A DNA stretch of 9,656 nucleotides from Akkermansia sp. (GTDB taxonomy: Bacteria > Verrucomicrobiota > Verrucomicrobiia > Verrucomicrobiales > Akkermansiaceae), in contig JAFNWZ010000111.1 of assembly GCA_017379255.1 (NCBI GenBank), positions 1 through 9,656 of the forward strand, read 5' to 3'. Shown one piece after another: positions 1-7,384 of this stretch. A program made the position numbers and the translations under genes. The notes under the pieces are model-generated. The model ran no database searches. It was not told the DNA's origin and worked only from the letters and a program-made list of their open reading frames with translations. Each line of letters opens with the position of its first letter. Position 1 is the stretch's first letter.

Positions 1-341
1 CCTGTGCCGTAATCCAGATAATACAGGATGGGACGAATGTTGAAAATCCATTCATACCACTTGGAGGAATAGGGGTGGGTAGCATTCACGCCCACGTGAT
101 AACTCAGCATGCTCACCTGATTATCCCACACAATTTTTGCGTAGCGGGGATTAAAGTACATGGCAAGTCCGCTCATCCCCTGGCTTTCCCCATAGGGATA
201 GTAGCTCATGTAATACAAAACACAGGGCACCGTCACAAACCAGATCAAGCAGAAGCCGATGTTGCGGGCAAAGGCGGAAAAGCGGCGCACCTGGCCGGGC
301 TGCAGGCAGGTGACACCATCACCCGCATCAACAACACTCAT
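1..341 (-). CDS. C-terminal part of a PMT-type (dolichyl-phosphate-mannose-like) glycosyltransferase, truncated at both ends
   Basis: The minus strand is open from the left edge to a stop codon just above position 380, with its only convenient ATG at 341-339. The translation contains NATHPYSSKWYEW (about 35-75) followed by IRPILYYLDY, and upstream of these a hydrophobic stretch ending in YYMSYYPYG. These are hallmarks of the C-terminal multi-membrane region of PMT-family glycosyltransferases, which move a sugar from a polyprenyl-phosphate carrier to exported proteins or glycans at the inner membrane. The family is several hundred residues long with its catalytic acidic loop near the N-terminus, and none of that is present. 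PMT-like sequence fades at about 270-290, exactly where plus-strand PDZ coding sequence begins, so the residues encoded from 341 down to about 285 are probably antisense of the PDZ gene and not native. The 3' end lies beyond the window. Family assignment is fairly sure; whether it is a pseudogene or an assembly join is open. Confidence 0.7.
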   Translation of the reverse strand, partial: MSVVDAGDGVTCLQPGQVRRFSAFARNIGFCLIWFVTVPCVLYYMSYYPYGESQGMSGLAMYFNPRYAKIVWDNQVSMLSYHVGVNATHPYSSKWYEWIFNIRPILYYLDYGT

Positions 342-875
342 ATCGACACCACCGCCACCCTCCGCAAAATACTGGCAGCGCAATCACCAGGCAGCATTAT
401 CCGCATCTATTACCAGAGAAACAGCAAGCAGCGAGCCGCAATCGCCACCTTGCAGCCCCTCCCCGAATCGCCCCAGAAAAAAACATTCCATGCGGAGTCT
501 CCCGTCTTATCCGCGGAACAACGCCTGCAATTTGCCCAGGCGCGCACGCGCCTCCGCCTTCAATTGGCACGTCTGCCGCACCGCATGAACCGGGAACAAG
601 TGCTGGCCGATATGCGCGAACTGCTGGTGCTGGCACGCAGCATTCCGGCCACCCACTCGCAATGGCTGCAAGGAAGCACCGTTGACATGCAGCTGGAACT
701 GCCCGATGCTGCGGGCCGCGTTGTCCTGCGGATGCAGGGGGAGCAATTGTGGCTGGAGTTTCTCAACACCAGAGGCAGCTGCGAATACCGGGCCGCAATC
801 GACACCCCGGCTCAGAGGGCAGCTCTGCCGGCAACAGTGCAGCAACGCCTGCACCAACTACTGGAAATCAGATAG
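273..875 (+). pseudogene. 5'-truncated PDZ-domain protein, probable paralogue of the operon PDZ gene
   Basis: The frame reads GGKAAHLAGLQAGD at 273-314, the carboxylate-loop side and the conserved G-L-x-x-G-D of a PDZ domain. It continues through the usual NxTxID / LRxIL / PG segments to about 440, then a helical tail ending with the TAG stop at 873-875. The first PDZ strands, the signal peptide and any start codon are missing. The frame stays open upstream to an ATG at 75, but that stretch is the antisense of the glycosyltransferase codons and is rich in His, so it is not a credible N-terminus. After the PDZ the layout (S/K-A-E-Q start, R-x-x-M/L-E-L helix, then R-A-x-LP-x-x-x-x-Q-x-LLQ/HQLL end) resembles the PDZ protein encoded at 2142-2837, suggesting a diverged duplicate. 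It converges on the operon, with the two stop codons overlapping by 8 bases. PDZ call confident; paralogy moderate. Confidence 0.65.
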
Positions 876-2145
876 TATCCGGAAGAAGCGGTATCTCCTT
901 ACTTCCTTTAGGCGCTTCGACACGAATGCGGTACAACAAAGGAAGCTCCTCGCCATCCCCGCGGAGGACCGGGGGAACAATAATATCCCAACCTCTACCG
1001 GCAGGCAGCTCTGCCGCCACCGACTTCACCAACTCCGGCAAATCATTCTCCGCATGCACAACGCGTTCGCGCACACGCCAATACTGCTCCGTGCCCAATT
1101 CCTCCGTTTCCACATACCGGACCTGGTCCAACGGCACTGACGCTCCCGGCAAGGCACGGCACAGAAGGCCATTACTCAGCCGGAGCGTACCAGGCAACTG
1201 TTCCTGCAGCTGCATCAACTGGGCAGCAATCTGGCGGTGTTCCAGCCGACGCAGCTCCTCTCGGACTTTATCGTAAGCCGCAGAAGCATCCTCAAGGCGG
1301 GCTTCCAGTTCCTCTGCGGGCGGTATGCCAGCCTCCACCCAGGCTTCAACACGAGCCATGAGTCGGGAATCAGCCCCCGCCTGTCCCTGCGCCACACACA
1401 TCCCCAGCAAACGGGAACGCAGGGCAAACATTCCAGGCGTTTCCAGCTGAATAACTGGAAGAGCGGGAGTACGCACAGCAAAGTAATCCCGCGCTTCCTG
1501 CCGCAATTCCCGGCTCAGCGATTCCCTCACCGCAAAAATCTCAACCGTATGCACCCCGGTCGTTCGCAGGGGAGCGGCATCCACCTCATCCAACAGCCCT
1601 ACCGGAAGCAAAAAACGCCAGGCAACACCGCGGGGCGCTTCGTACATCGCCTCTCCCACCATCACAGGCAAACCGGAAACTGATACCCGGAGTCGGCTTC
1701 CCGGCACATAGGCCTCCAGGGCATGCGCCCGGCGTGCCTTGTAATTCTGACGGCTGGAGGCAGACACAAACACATCATACTGCACCCCGGAATCAAGCTT
1801 CACCACCCCTGGCTGAGCCGCATGGGGCGTAAGGAAATCCGCTTTTTCAATCTGCGAGATCCATAATTCCCTGCTCTGCCTGCTCAGCATCTCAGACATT
1901 TCAAGCACGGTTTCCGGCTTACAGCTCAGCCCCTCACGGAATCCCTGCATGAATAACGCCCTGTCCACAGCGGGAAGAAGCGCATCTGCATCAGGGGTCA
2001 AAGCTTGCTGGATACGCTGGAGCACCAGCAGAGCATCGCGCTCCAGACGCGCGTCCTCACAACGTTGCACCAGCCCGGCCTCCTGCGTGGCCACGGCAAC
2101 AGGACAAATAACAGCAACAAGGGGCAGATAGAAAACAGAATTCAT
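868..2145 (-). CDS. Exported protein with two tandem degenerate FKBP-type (peptidyl-prolyl isomerase-like) units
   Basis: 425 residues with a signal peptide (about 1-19, cleavage after VAVA). Two similar units follow. Unit 1 (about 60-206) has a helical segment like the FKBP N-terminal dimerisation domain (FMQGFREGL near 65), the hinge PGVVKLDSGVQYDV (112-125), and a core with AWRFLLPVGLLDE (175-187) and a last strand HTVEIFAV. Unit 2 (about 238-411) repeats this: helices, PGTLRLSNGLLCRAL (318-332), then GWDIIVPPVLRGDG (385-398) and LYRIRVE. In active FkpA/Mip-type FKBPs these positions read GLQYxVL and WxxxIPxxLAYG. Here the AYG triplet and the FDSS and V-I-x-G-W elements of the active site are absent from both units, so isomerase activity is unlikely and a binding or scaffold role is inferred. 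It is the last gene of the operon; its ATG overlaps the upstream stop by 4 bases and no clear Shine-Dalgarno is seen, pointing to translational coupling. FKBP kinship rests on motif reading by eye. Confidence 0.6.
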   Translation of the reverse strand: MNSVFYLPLVAVICPVAVATQEAGLVQRCEDARLERDALLVLQRIQQALTPDADALLPAVDRALFMQGFREGLSCKPETVLEMSEMLSRQSRELWISQIEKADFLTPHAAQPGVVKLDSGVQYDVFVSASSRQNYKARRAHALEAYVPGSRLRVSVSGLPVMVGEAMYEAPRGVAWRFLLPVGLLDEVDAAPLRTTGVHTVEIFAVRESLSRELRQEARDYFAVRTPALPVIQLETPGMFALRSRLLGMCVAQGQAGADSRLMARVEAWVEAGIPPAEELEARLEDASAAYDKVREELRRLEHRQIAAQLMQLQEQLPGTLRLSNGLLCRALPGASVPLDQVRYVETEELGTEQYWRVRERVVHAENDLPELVKSVAAELPAGRGWDIIVPPVLRGDGEELPLLYRIRVEAPKGSKEIPLLPDTI

Positions 2146-2837
2146 GGACGATAATATTCAGCTTGAAGAAGTAATTGAGCCAGAGATTCCGGCAGGCGGG
2201 CTGCATCGCGCTGGTAGAAATCTGCGCGCAACACAACATCGGGCACATGCGGCGTATTGGAAGAAACACTCAGTATACGCTCGGTCGATTTGATACAAAG
2301 CAGGTAATTCTCCTGCCGCAAGTACAGAACACAGGTCGCGTATTCATCACGCGAAGCGAGCCCGGCATCAGCCAGCTCCAGCATCTGCCGCCGCACCGCC
2401 GGGACATCTACATCAACCTCTCCCGGCGGCACCAGCAGGAGGAGCAATTGATTCAATGCCGACTGCTGCTCCGCTTTCAGCACAGGCTGGCAGGGACGCC
2501 CGCCCAAGGGAAATTTCACCGTCAACAGCTCACCCAGACGCACCAGCTCCAGGTGCAGCACATCTCCAGCCTGCATCTGCTGCACCAGGCACGCCAGGTC
2601 TGCAGGTTTGCGCAGCTCCGTGCCGCCAGCCCGCAGCAGAATATCACCAGGAAGCAGAAACTCTGCGGCCGGGGTTCCCGGTGCAACGTAGCAGATTACC
2701 AGGCCCTGATTTTCCGGCAGGACATCGGCAAAATGCACCCGCACCCCGGCATCCGGCTCAACCACCCGCACTCCCAGTACGGCGGATTGAGCCATCGCCG
2801 GCAACAGGCAGAATAAAATCAACACGAGCGTTCTCAT
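2142..2837 (-). CDS. Exported single-PDZ-domain protein without protease domain
   Basis: 231 residues beginning with a signal peptide (cleavage about MAQSA|V at 19). A PDZ domain spans roughly 21-111: VICYVAPGTPAAEFLLPGDI (47-66) carries the G-x-P-A and L-x-x-GD positions, followed by GGTELRKPADL and a QAGDVLHLELVR strand. The remainder (120-231) is a mainly helical tail with one strand-rich patch and shows no Ser/His/Asp or metal protease signature. PDZ domains of this type usually bind C-terminal or internal peptides of unfolded or partner proteins, so I infer an adaptor role for an extracytoplasmic complex. It sits fourth in the operon, with 4-base ATGA overlaps at both ends, so translation is probably coupled to its neighbours. 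The tail resembles that of the truncated PDZ gene at the left of the window. Name and exact partner unknown. Confidence 0.75.
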   Translation of the reverse strand: MRTLVLILFCLLPAMAQSAVLGVRVVEPDAGVRVHFADVLPENQGLVICYVAPGTPAAEFLLPGDILLRAGGTELRKPADLACLVQQMQAGDVLHLELVRLGELLTVKFPLGGRPCQPVLKAEQQSALNQLLLLLVPPGEVDVDVPAVRRQMLELADAGLASRDEYATCVLYLRQENYLLCIKSTERILSVSSNTPHVPDVVLRADFYQRDAARLPESLAQLLLQAEYYRP

Positions 2838-5800
2838 CGGACAATCACGGCAGGTTCAGGCAAAGGTTCATGGTACCGGAAAAAAGCCTCCGGAGTCAAC
2901 ATAAAATCTGGCTTCAGCAGGAAAGGCTGCACCTCTCCCTGCCGGAACAGGCAGCCGATTATCAGATTCCGCTCTTTCTGCACTGCATCCAGCGCCCTGG
3001 CTGACTGGGCATTTTCCAGCGTGGTATCCGGCACAAAAAGCTGTTCGAGTTCCAGCAATTCGCGGCGGTACTCCTCCGTGTACTTCAACGGACGCACCCG
3101 GGTATTCTGTGGAGCCGCAGGAAGAATGACATACTGCCTGCCCCACACCTCAGCCGCCTCAGGGTGCAGCATCAGGTACTGCAACAGGCCCTGCGCATCG
3201 CCCTTGGCAGCAGGCGCACAGAGAAGCAATATGGGTAATTTGTGTCTGGCAGAAAGCTGCAGAGCTTCCTGCGGCGTGGCAGCCAGTTTCAGGGCCTTGA
3301 CGGCCGGCTGCTCAGAGCAGAACGCATGAGCCCGGTTCCGCTCAGCCTCCGGAAGTCCCCAGGTTCGGAGCCACTGCACCATCCCGGAATCGTTCATCAC
3401 CGCCATGTAATAAGCCCCCGGATGCCCGAAATCCGGCAGCGCGCCCACCGGGCGCCCCGTGACCTTGACCACATAACGCTCGCTGAGTTCATCCGGGCGG
3501 GCAGACCATGTTTCAAAGCCATTCTTTTTCCGCCACTGCTGGAAATACGGCTGCTCATCCCCCTCCAGCTGCTGGACAGGAAGAACGCGGGTTGAGCCTT
3601 CCGGTAAGCGCAACTGAATCGACTTTCCACCCTGGCAGAACGACATCAAGGCACCTTCAACCGATGAACCATTCTTCAACTTCCAGCTGCGGGCAGGAAG
3701 AACCGTCAGCGCATCACCCACAGCCCCGCGCGGAATCATTTTCTCCTCTGCTGGCTGCGAAGCGGCTTTCGTCTCCAGCGCAGCTAATTCACGCGCCTTT
3801 GGCTCTGCTGGAGTCCCCGCCACAGCAGCCAGAGCCGTTTCCACCAGGCCTGGAGTTTTCTGCAACTTACCCCGGCAGATATCCGCGTAGGCTTTGTAAT
3901 AGAACAAATCTGCATGGCTGGGCACCGTGCCATAAGGTGTCGTTGTTGTCAACCCCTGGGTCAGCATGTACTCAAAGGCAAACAGTGCAGATTCCCAGCG
4001 ACCGCGGCGGGCATAACTGAAACCAAGCCCCGGAGACATTCCAGCCTCGCGTCCCCGGCTGAACATCAACTCCAGGCGCATAATATCATTTCCTGCATCC
4101 CCCTCCTCTGCGAGTTCTGCCAGATAATCAGCATACGTAGCATAGTCCACATGGCGGTACAACATTGCCAGCAGCAAGGCATCTTTCCGGAAACGGGCTG
4201 CCTGTGCAGAATCGGCACAAAGCAGAGCACGAGCCAGACGATAAGCCGGCGTTGTATCCGTTTCCGGGTCTGCTGCCATCATCTGGCACAGGCGGTCTGC
4301 ATCTTTCTGCTTCCCTTGCGACAGGTATGCCCGGATAAGACGCAGACCATTTGTAGCATAATTACCGCGGAAGTACCTGGGCGGGCAATCCTGCCACTGC
4401 ATCACGGGCTCTGTCATTCCCCAGCGCAGAAGATGCAGCAGAATATCCCCGGTAAGGCGGGCATCATCGTCCCACGCATGCTCACGTGCCAACTCCATAA
4501 ACACCTCTACCGCATCCTGGCGTTCCTCTTGCGAAGCAGGCAAAGCACCACTGATGACCGCCGCCCGCAACAGATTATCTCCCAATTCATCTTCATGCCC
4601 CAAGCGGGCAATGCTCATTTCATGCCGCAGACCCATCGCCTCGCCATATTCAAACAAAGCATCATCCTCACCCTCATAGTCGGCAAACAAGGTAAGCAGA
4701 GCACGTGTACTGAAGCCCCGCAATTCACGCTGGCAGATAACCAGGGGCCAGAGCTCACTGCGGTTGAGCACACGAGCCAGCTGGGAACAGGCCTTTTCCA
4801 GTTCCTGCACATTTCCCTGCTTTTCCAACACTGCCAGCATCAGCGTGAGGCGGTGCAAATGATGGGGCAACATGTACAGAGCTTTGGCCATGAGAGGATC
4901 CGGCATTCCCTCGCATGTAATCTGAAACTCATCGTCCTCCGGCAGATAACTGAGCGTCACACCGTCCTCTGCGAATCGCATCGCAATGCGATGGTACACC
5001 GGCGTCACCAGATCCCGGCGATTCGGGCGCACGCGCTCGCACTCACCAAGGGCAGAAGCCAGCACAAATCCGGTACCGCGGTGCTGTTTCACATCTGCTG
5101 TCAGTTTCTCAAACAATTTCAGCTCTTTCTGAAACTCAACCGGAATTGCGGCGCCTGCTTTCACCCCAAGCAAGGAATCATCCCACATGGGCAACTGCAC
5201 AGCCGAAGCATCAGGCCAAGAGGGGTGAATCCTGCTGCGGGTCGAAACATTGACTGGCTTCCAGATACCCGCCACGCGGCGTCCCAGTGCCAGCAGACAG
5301 CGTGGAGCCAGTGGCAGCAACTCCTGTTCCAGATTTTTCACCTGCTGGCGCAGCGTCTTTTCATTTCCACCGGCCAATGCCGACAAGCAGCATTCCGGCA
5401 CTTCCTGCCCCATGGTGCGGTAATGCTGAATACCGCGGTATTGCAGATAGCGGCGCAACGCATCCGGCTTGTGTTCCAGCAAATCATACCCAGTCAGGCG
5501 CATACAGCGCGCCAGCTGCACCGCTTTTGATGAATCACGCCAAAGCAGAGCATTGAGCGTCAGGTGTTCCCAATCATATCCCCCGGTCAGAAAACGCGGC
5601 ACGCTGCCATTCAGGCTGCGTTCAGCTGATACAAAACCCGTCAAATGCGGGTAACGCACCGACATATCATATTCCATCTGAGACGAAAGGCGCACCTCTT
5701 TTCCGTTCCGGAACTCCTGCAGGTAAATGCGCGCAGCAGCACCCGCCACCCGGTACGCCCCATTCACATCGCACCATGCCTGCAAGCCGCGGCAGAGGAT

Positions 5801-6343
5801 ATCCAGCTCCGCGTGGTTGAGCTTTTTATCATGCTCCAGCATGCGGTAAATCTCCTGGATGAACTGTTCCTGGGGGGTCTTATCCCGCAGATGATTTCTC
5901 AATGAGATGATGAATTCCCGGCGAGGGGTCTGATTCAACCGGCGCAACCAATCCACATTCAGCCCCGGATAGCGGTAAATTTCCCTGAATTGTCTGAGAG
6001 GGGCCAGCGCCGAGAGCTTCTCCTTCGGCACGCTGGAAAGCAACATCTGCACCAGCTGAGTCACATGCGGCTGATTATCCACCAGTGCGCAGAATGCCTC
6101 CTCGTCATCCGGATCAGCTTTGATGCGCTCCACCATAGCCTGCGTATCAGTCACATGCCGACGGCAATATTCGCGCATGCGGGAACGCTGGTTCAGATCC
6201 AGGCCGGGGAACCACTCCACCGGGTGCACCTCTGCTGGCACAGGTTCGCGGCAATCCGGGAAAAGGTACAGGCGCAAATACTCATCAGCCCACGAGGGAA
6301 ACACCAGAAATGCCAGGGCGGGTATAAGAGAAAACTTTTTCAT
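2834..6343 (-). CDS. Giant exported helical-repeat protein with C-terminal SHD1 and CxxC-less thioredoxin-like domains
   Basis: 1169 residues. A signal peptide (1-19, cleavage FPSWA|DE) is followed by a long mostly helical part. Residues about 500-830 have TPR/Sel1-like texture, for example GLGFSYARRGRWESALFAFE (772-791) and repeated A-rich helix pairs, suggesting a superhelical binding surface. Residues about 440-480 look strand-rich. An SHD1-type domain lies at about 884-938 (ARSW ... G ... LRLPEG ... QQLEGDEQPYFQQW). A strand-rich block with AYYMAVMNDSG (976-986) follows, then a thioredoxin-like fold at about 1021-1077 (TPQEAL ... LPILLLCAPAA ... HPEAAEVWGRQYVIL). The place where CxxC should follow LLLCAPAA is AAKG, so no redox activity is expected. 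The last 300 residues parallel the product of the gene just upstream (6359-7384). Third gene of the operon, 15 bases after its neighbour's stop, with only a weak ribosome site. I do not recognise the N-terminal 500 residues. Confidence 0.7.
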   Translation of the reverse strand: MKKFSLIPALAFLVFPSWADEYLRLYLFPDCREPVPAEVHPVEWFPGLDLNQRSRMREYCRRHVTDTQAMVERIKADPDDEEAFCALVDNQPHVTQLVQMLLSSVPKEKLSALAPLRQFREIYRYPGLNVDWLRRLNQTPRREFIISLRNHLRDKTPQEQFIQEIYRMLEHDKKLNHAELDILCRGLQAWCDVNGAYRVAGAAARIYLQEFRNGKEVRLSSQMEYDMSVRYPHLTGFVSAERSLNGSVPRFLTGGYDWEHLTLNALLWRDSSKAVQLARCMRLTGYDLLEHKPDALRRYLQYRGIQHYRTMGQEVPECCLSALAGGNEKTLRQQVKNLEQELLPLAPRCLLALGRRVAGIWKPVNVSTRSRIHPSWPDASAVQLPMWDDSLLGVKAGAAIPVEFQKELKLFEKLTADVKQHRGTGFVLASALGECERVRPNRRDLVTPVYHRIAMRFAEDGVTLSYLPEDDEFQITCEGMPDPLMAKALYMLPHHLHRLTLMLAVLEKQGNVQELEKACSQLARVLNRSELWPLVICQRELRGFSTRALLTLFADYEGEDDALFEYGEAMGLRHEMSIARLGHEDELGDNLLRAAVISGALPASQEERQDAVEVFMELAREHAWDDDARLTGDILLHLLRWGMTEPVMQWQDCPPRYFRGNYATNGLRLIRAYLSQGKQKDADRLCQMMAADPETDTTPAYRLARALLCADSAQAARFRKDALLLAMLYRHVDYATYADYLAELAEEGDAGNDIMRLELMFSRGREAGMSPGLGFSYARRGRWESALFAFEYMLTQGLTTTTPYGTVPSHADLFYYKAYADICRGKLQKTPGLVETALAAVAGTPAEPKARELAALETKAASQPAEEKMIPRGAVGDALTVLPARSWKLKNGSSVEGALMSFCQGGKSIQLRLPEGSTRVLPVQQLEGDEQPYFQQWRKKNGFETWSARPDELSERYVVKVTGRPVGALPDFGHPGAYYMAVMNDSGMVQWLRTWGLPEAERNRAHAFCSEQPAVKALKLAATPQEALQLSARHKLPILLLCAPAAKGDAQGLLQYLMLHPEAAEVWGRQYVILPAAPQNTRVRPLKYTEEYRRELLELEQLFVPDTTLENAQSARALDAVQKERNLIIGCLFRQGEVQPFLLKPDFMLTPEAFFRYHEPLPEPAVIVR

Positions 6344-6358
6344 CTACTTAAAAGGGAG

Positions 6359-7384
6359 TTACTTACTGTAAAAATTAAATTCATCCTGCCGGGCGTTAAA
6401 CAAACGGTCGGCAAACACCGAGCCGCTGAGCATGCCTTTCTGCGCCCTCCGCTGGTAGGGGTTGCCATTCAACACATGGTGATAGAACACCGCATAATTA
6501 ACCTGTTGCGTATTATGCAAAGTCGCGTTCCGGAGCCCGGCGGTGGCAGCTTCCGAGTGAAACGGATACTTGGTGTGTTCACTGACCACATTATAGGCAT
6601 AGTACAAGCGCATGGTGTCTTCGTGGCACTTCGGGGAATACAGGCCGTTATCATCCGCATACATCAGCATGAAAACGAACTGCTTTCCCCAACGGTTCAC
6701 CCATTCCGGATGTGCCTCCACATACTGCCGGAACGCCACATCGACCGCGCTTCCCCGACGGTTCAGATACATCACCACTATACCGACACGGTGCAATGCC
6801 GCATACAGCAAAGCATCATCCACGCTCGTCACGACTGGTAACACCGGCGCTTCCTCCGTTTTACAGGCCGCGTAGCGTTGCAGCATTTCCAGCGTGGCAT
6901 TCGTCACCTTAAAGCGGTCATCCACCTGTACTCGAGCCTCTGTTGCCGTCATCGGTTTCAGATTCGTTTTAAGCGCATAGCAGTTTCCATTACTCAACAC
7001 CAGGCGCACATAATACGAGTCGCGCAAGGGAACAACAGAAAGAATGCGCACCAGCTGCTTTCCCTCACGGTAGGTCTCAAAGCTCTCAAATGAATTGGCC
7101 TTTAACCAGGTACGCACCACATCCAGATCCGCATCTGACAAAGTGTAGGCAGCATACTCCAGACGCCGGCCGGTCGGCGTGCAGAGAATCACCGCAGCCT
7201 CATTTCCCCACTCACCTTGAATCCCCTGCAGCTTTGCCCGGAACGGCCGCTCACCAGCAGGAGTCCAGGTGCGTTCTTCCGAGGGCGTCAGAAACTGCGG
7301 AGGTGTAACCGTACCCTCCACGCAACGGAACTCTGCCGCCAGAGCCGCCCCCACGCATCCTATCAGCATCAACAAGTGCTTCAT
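6359..7384 (-). CDS. Exported SHD1 + CxxC-less thioredoxin-like protein
   Basis: 341 residues with a signal peptide (cleavage LAA|EF near 17). An SHD1-type domain spans about 37-97: ERTWTPAG, then FRAKLQG, VILCTPTGRRLEY, and LSDADLDVVRTWL, the classic R-T-W-T ... G-R ... L-S-x-x-D-x-x-x-V pattern. A strand-rich linker (SYYVRLVLSNGNCYAL, 123-138) leads to a thioredoxin-like region at about 186-244: SVDDALLYAALH, GIVVMYLNRRGSA, AHPEWVNRWGKQFVFMLMYAD. The CxxC position reads as RRGS. About 100 more residues follow that I cannot assign. SHD1 domains in bacterial secreted proteins are poorly understood; a protein- or peptide-binding role is plausible. The start is supported by AGGAGG about 7 bases upstream and by the ATGA overlap with the preceding stop. 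The whole mature protein parallels the C-terminus of the 1169-residue neighbour, so the two likely arose by duplication. Confidence 0.7.
   Translation of the reverse strand: MKHLLMLIGCVGAALAAEFRCVEGTVTPPQFLTPSEERTWTPAGERPFRAKLQGIQGEWGNEAAVILCTPTGRRLEYAAYTLSDADLDVVRTWLKANSFESFETYREGKQLVRILSVVPLRDSYYVRLVLSNGNCYALKTNLKPMTATEARVQVDDRFKVTNATLEMLQRYAACKTEEAPVLPVVTSVDDALLYAALHRVGIVVMYLNRRGSAVDVAFRQYVEAHPEWVNRWGKQFVFMLMYADDNGLYSPKCHEDTMRLYYAYNVVSEHTKYPFHSEAATAGLRNATLHNTQQVNYAVFYHHVLNGNPYQRRAQKGMLSGSVFADRLFNARQDEFNFYSK

Noticed and set aside
75..272. Apparent N-terminal extension of the plus-strand PDZ frame
   Set aside because: It is antisense to well-conserved glycosyltransferase codons, is His-rich in a way typical of shadow translations, and has no signal peptide.
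3914..5530. Long plus-strand open frame of 538 codons
   Set aside because: It lies entirely opposite the 1169-residue gene, has shadow-like composition (His, Gln, Ile rich) and no family motifs; the minus-strand gene carries the operon overlaps, signal peptide and domains.
5990..6841. Plus-strand open frame spanning two minus-strand genes
   Set aside because: It runs across the 15-base junction of two convincing minus-strand genes and shows no recognisable protein features.
7333..7384. LIGC at residues 7-10 of the SHD1/thioredoxin-like protein as a lipobox
   Set aside because: The cysteine comes too early in the signal peptide, and a good signal peptidase I site (LAA before EF) lies further on.
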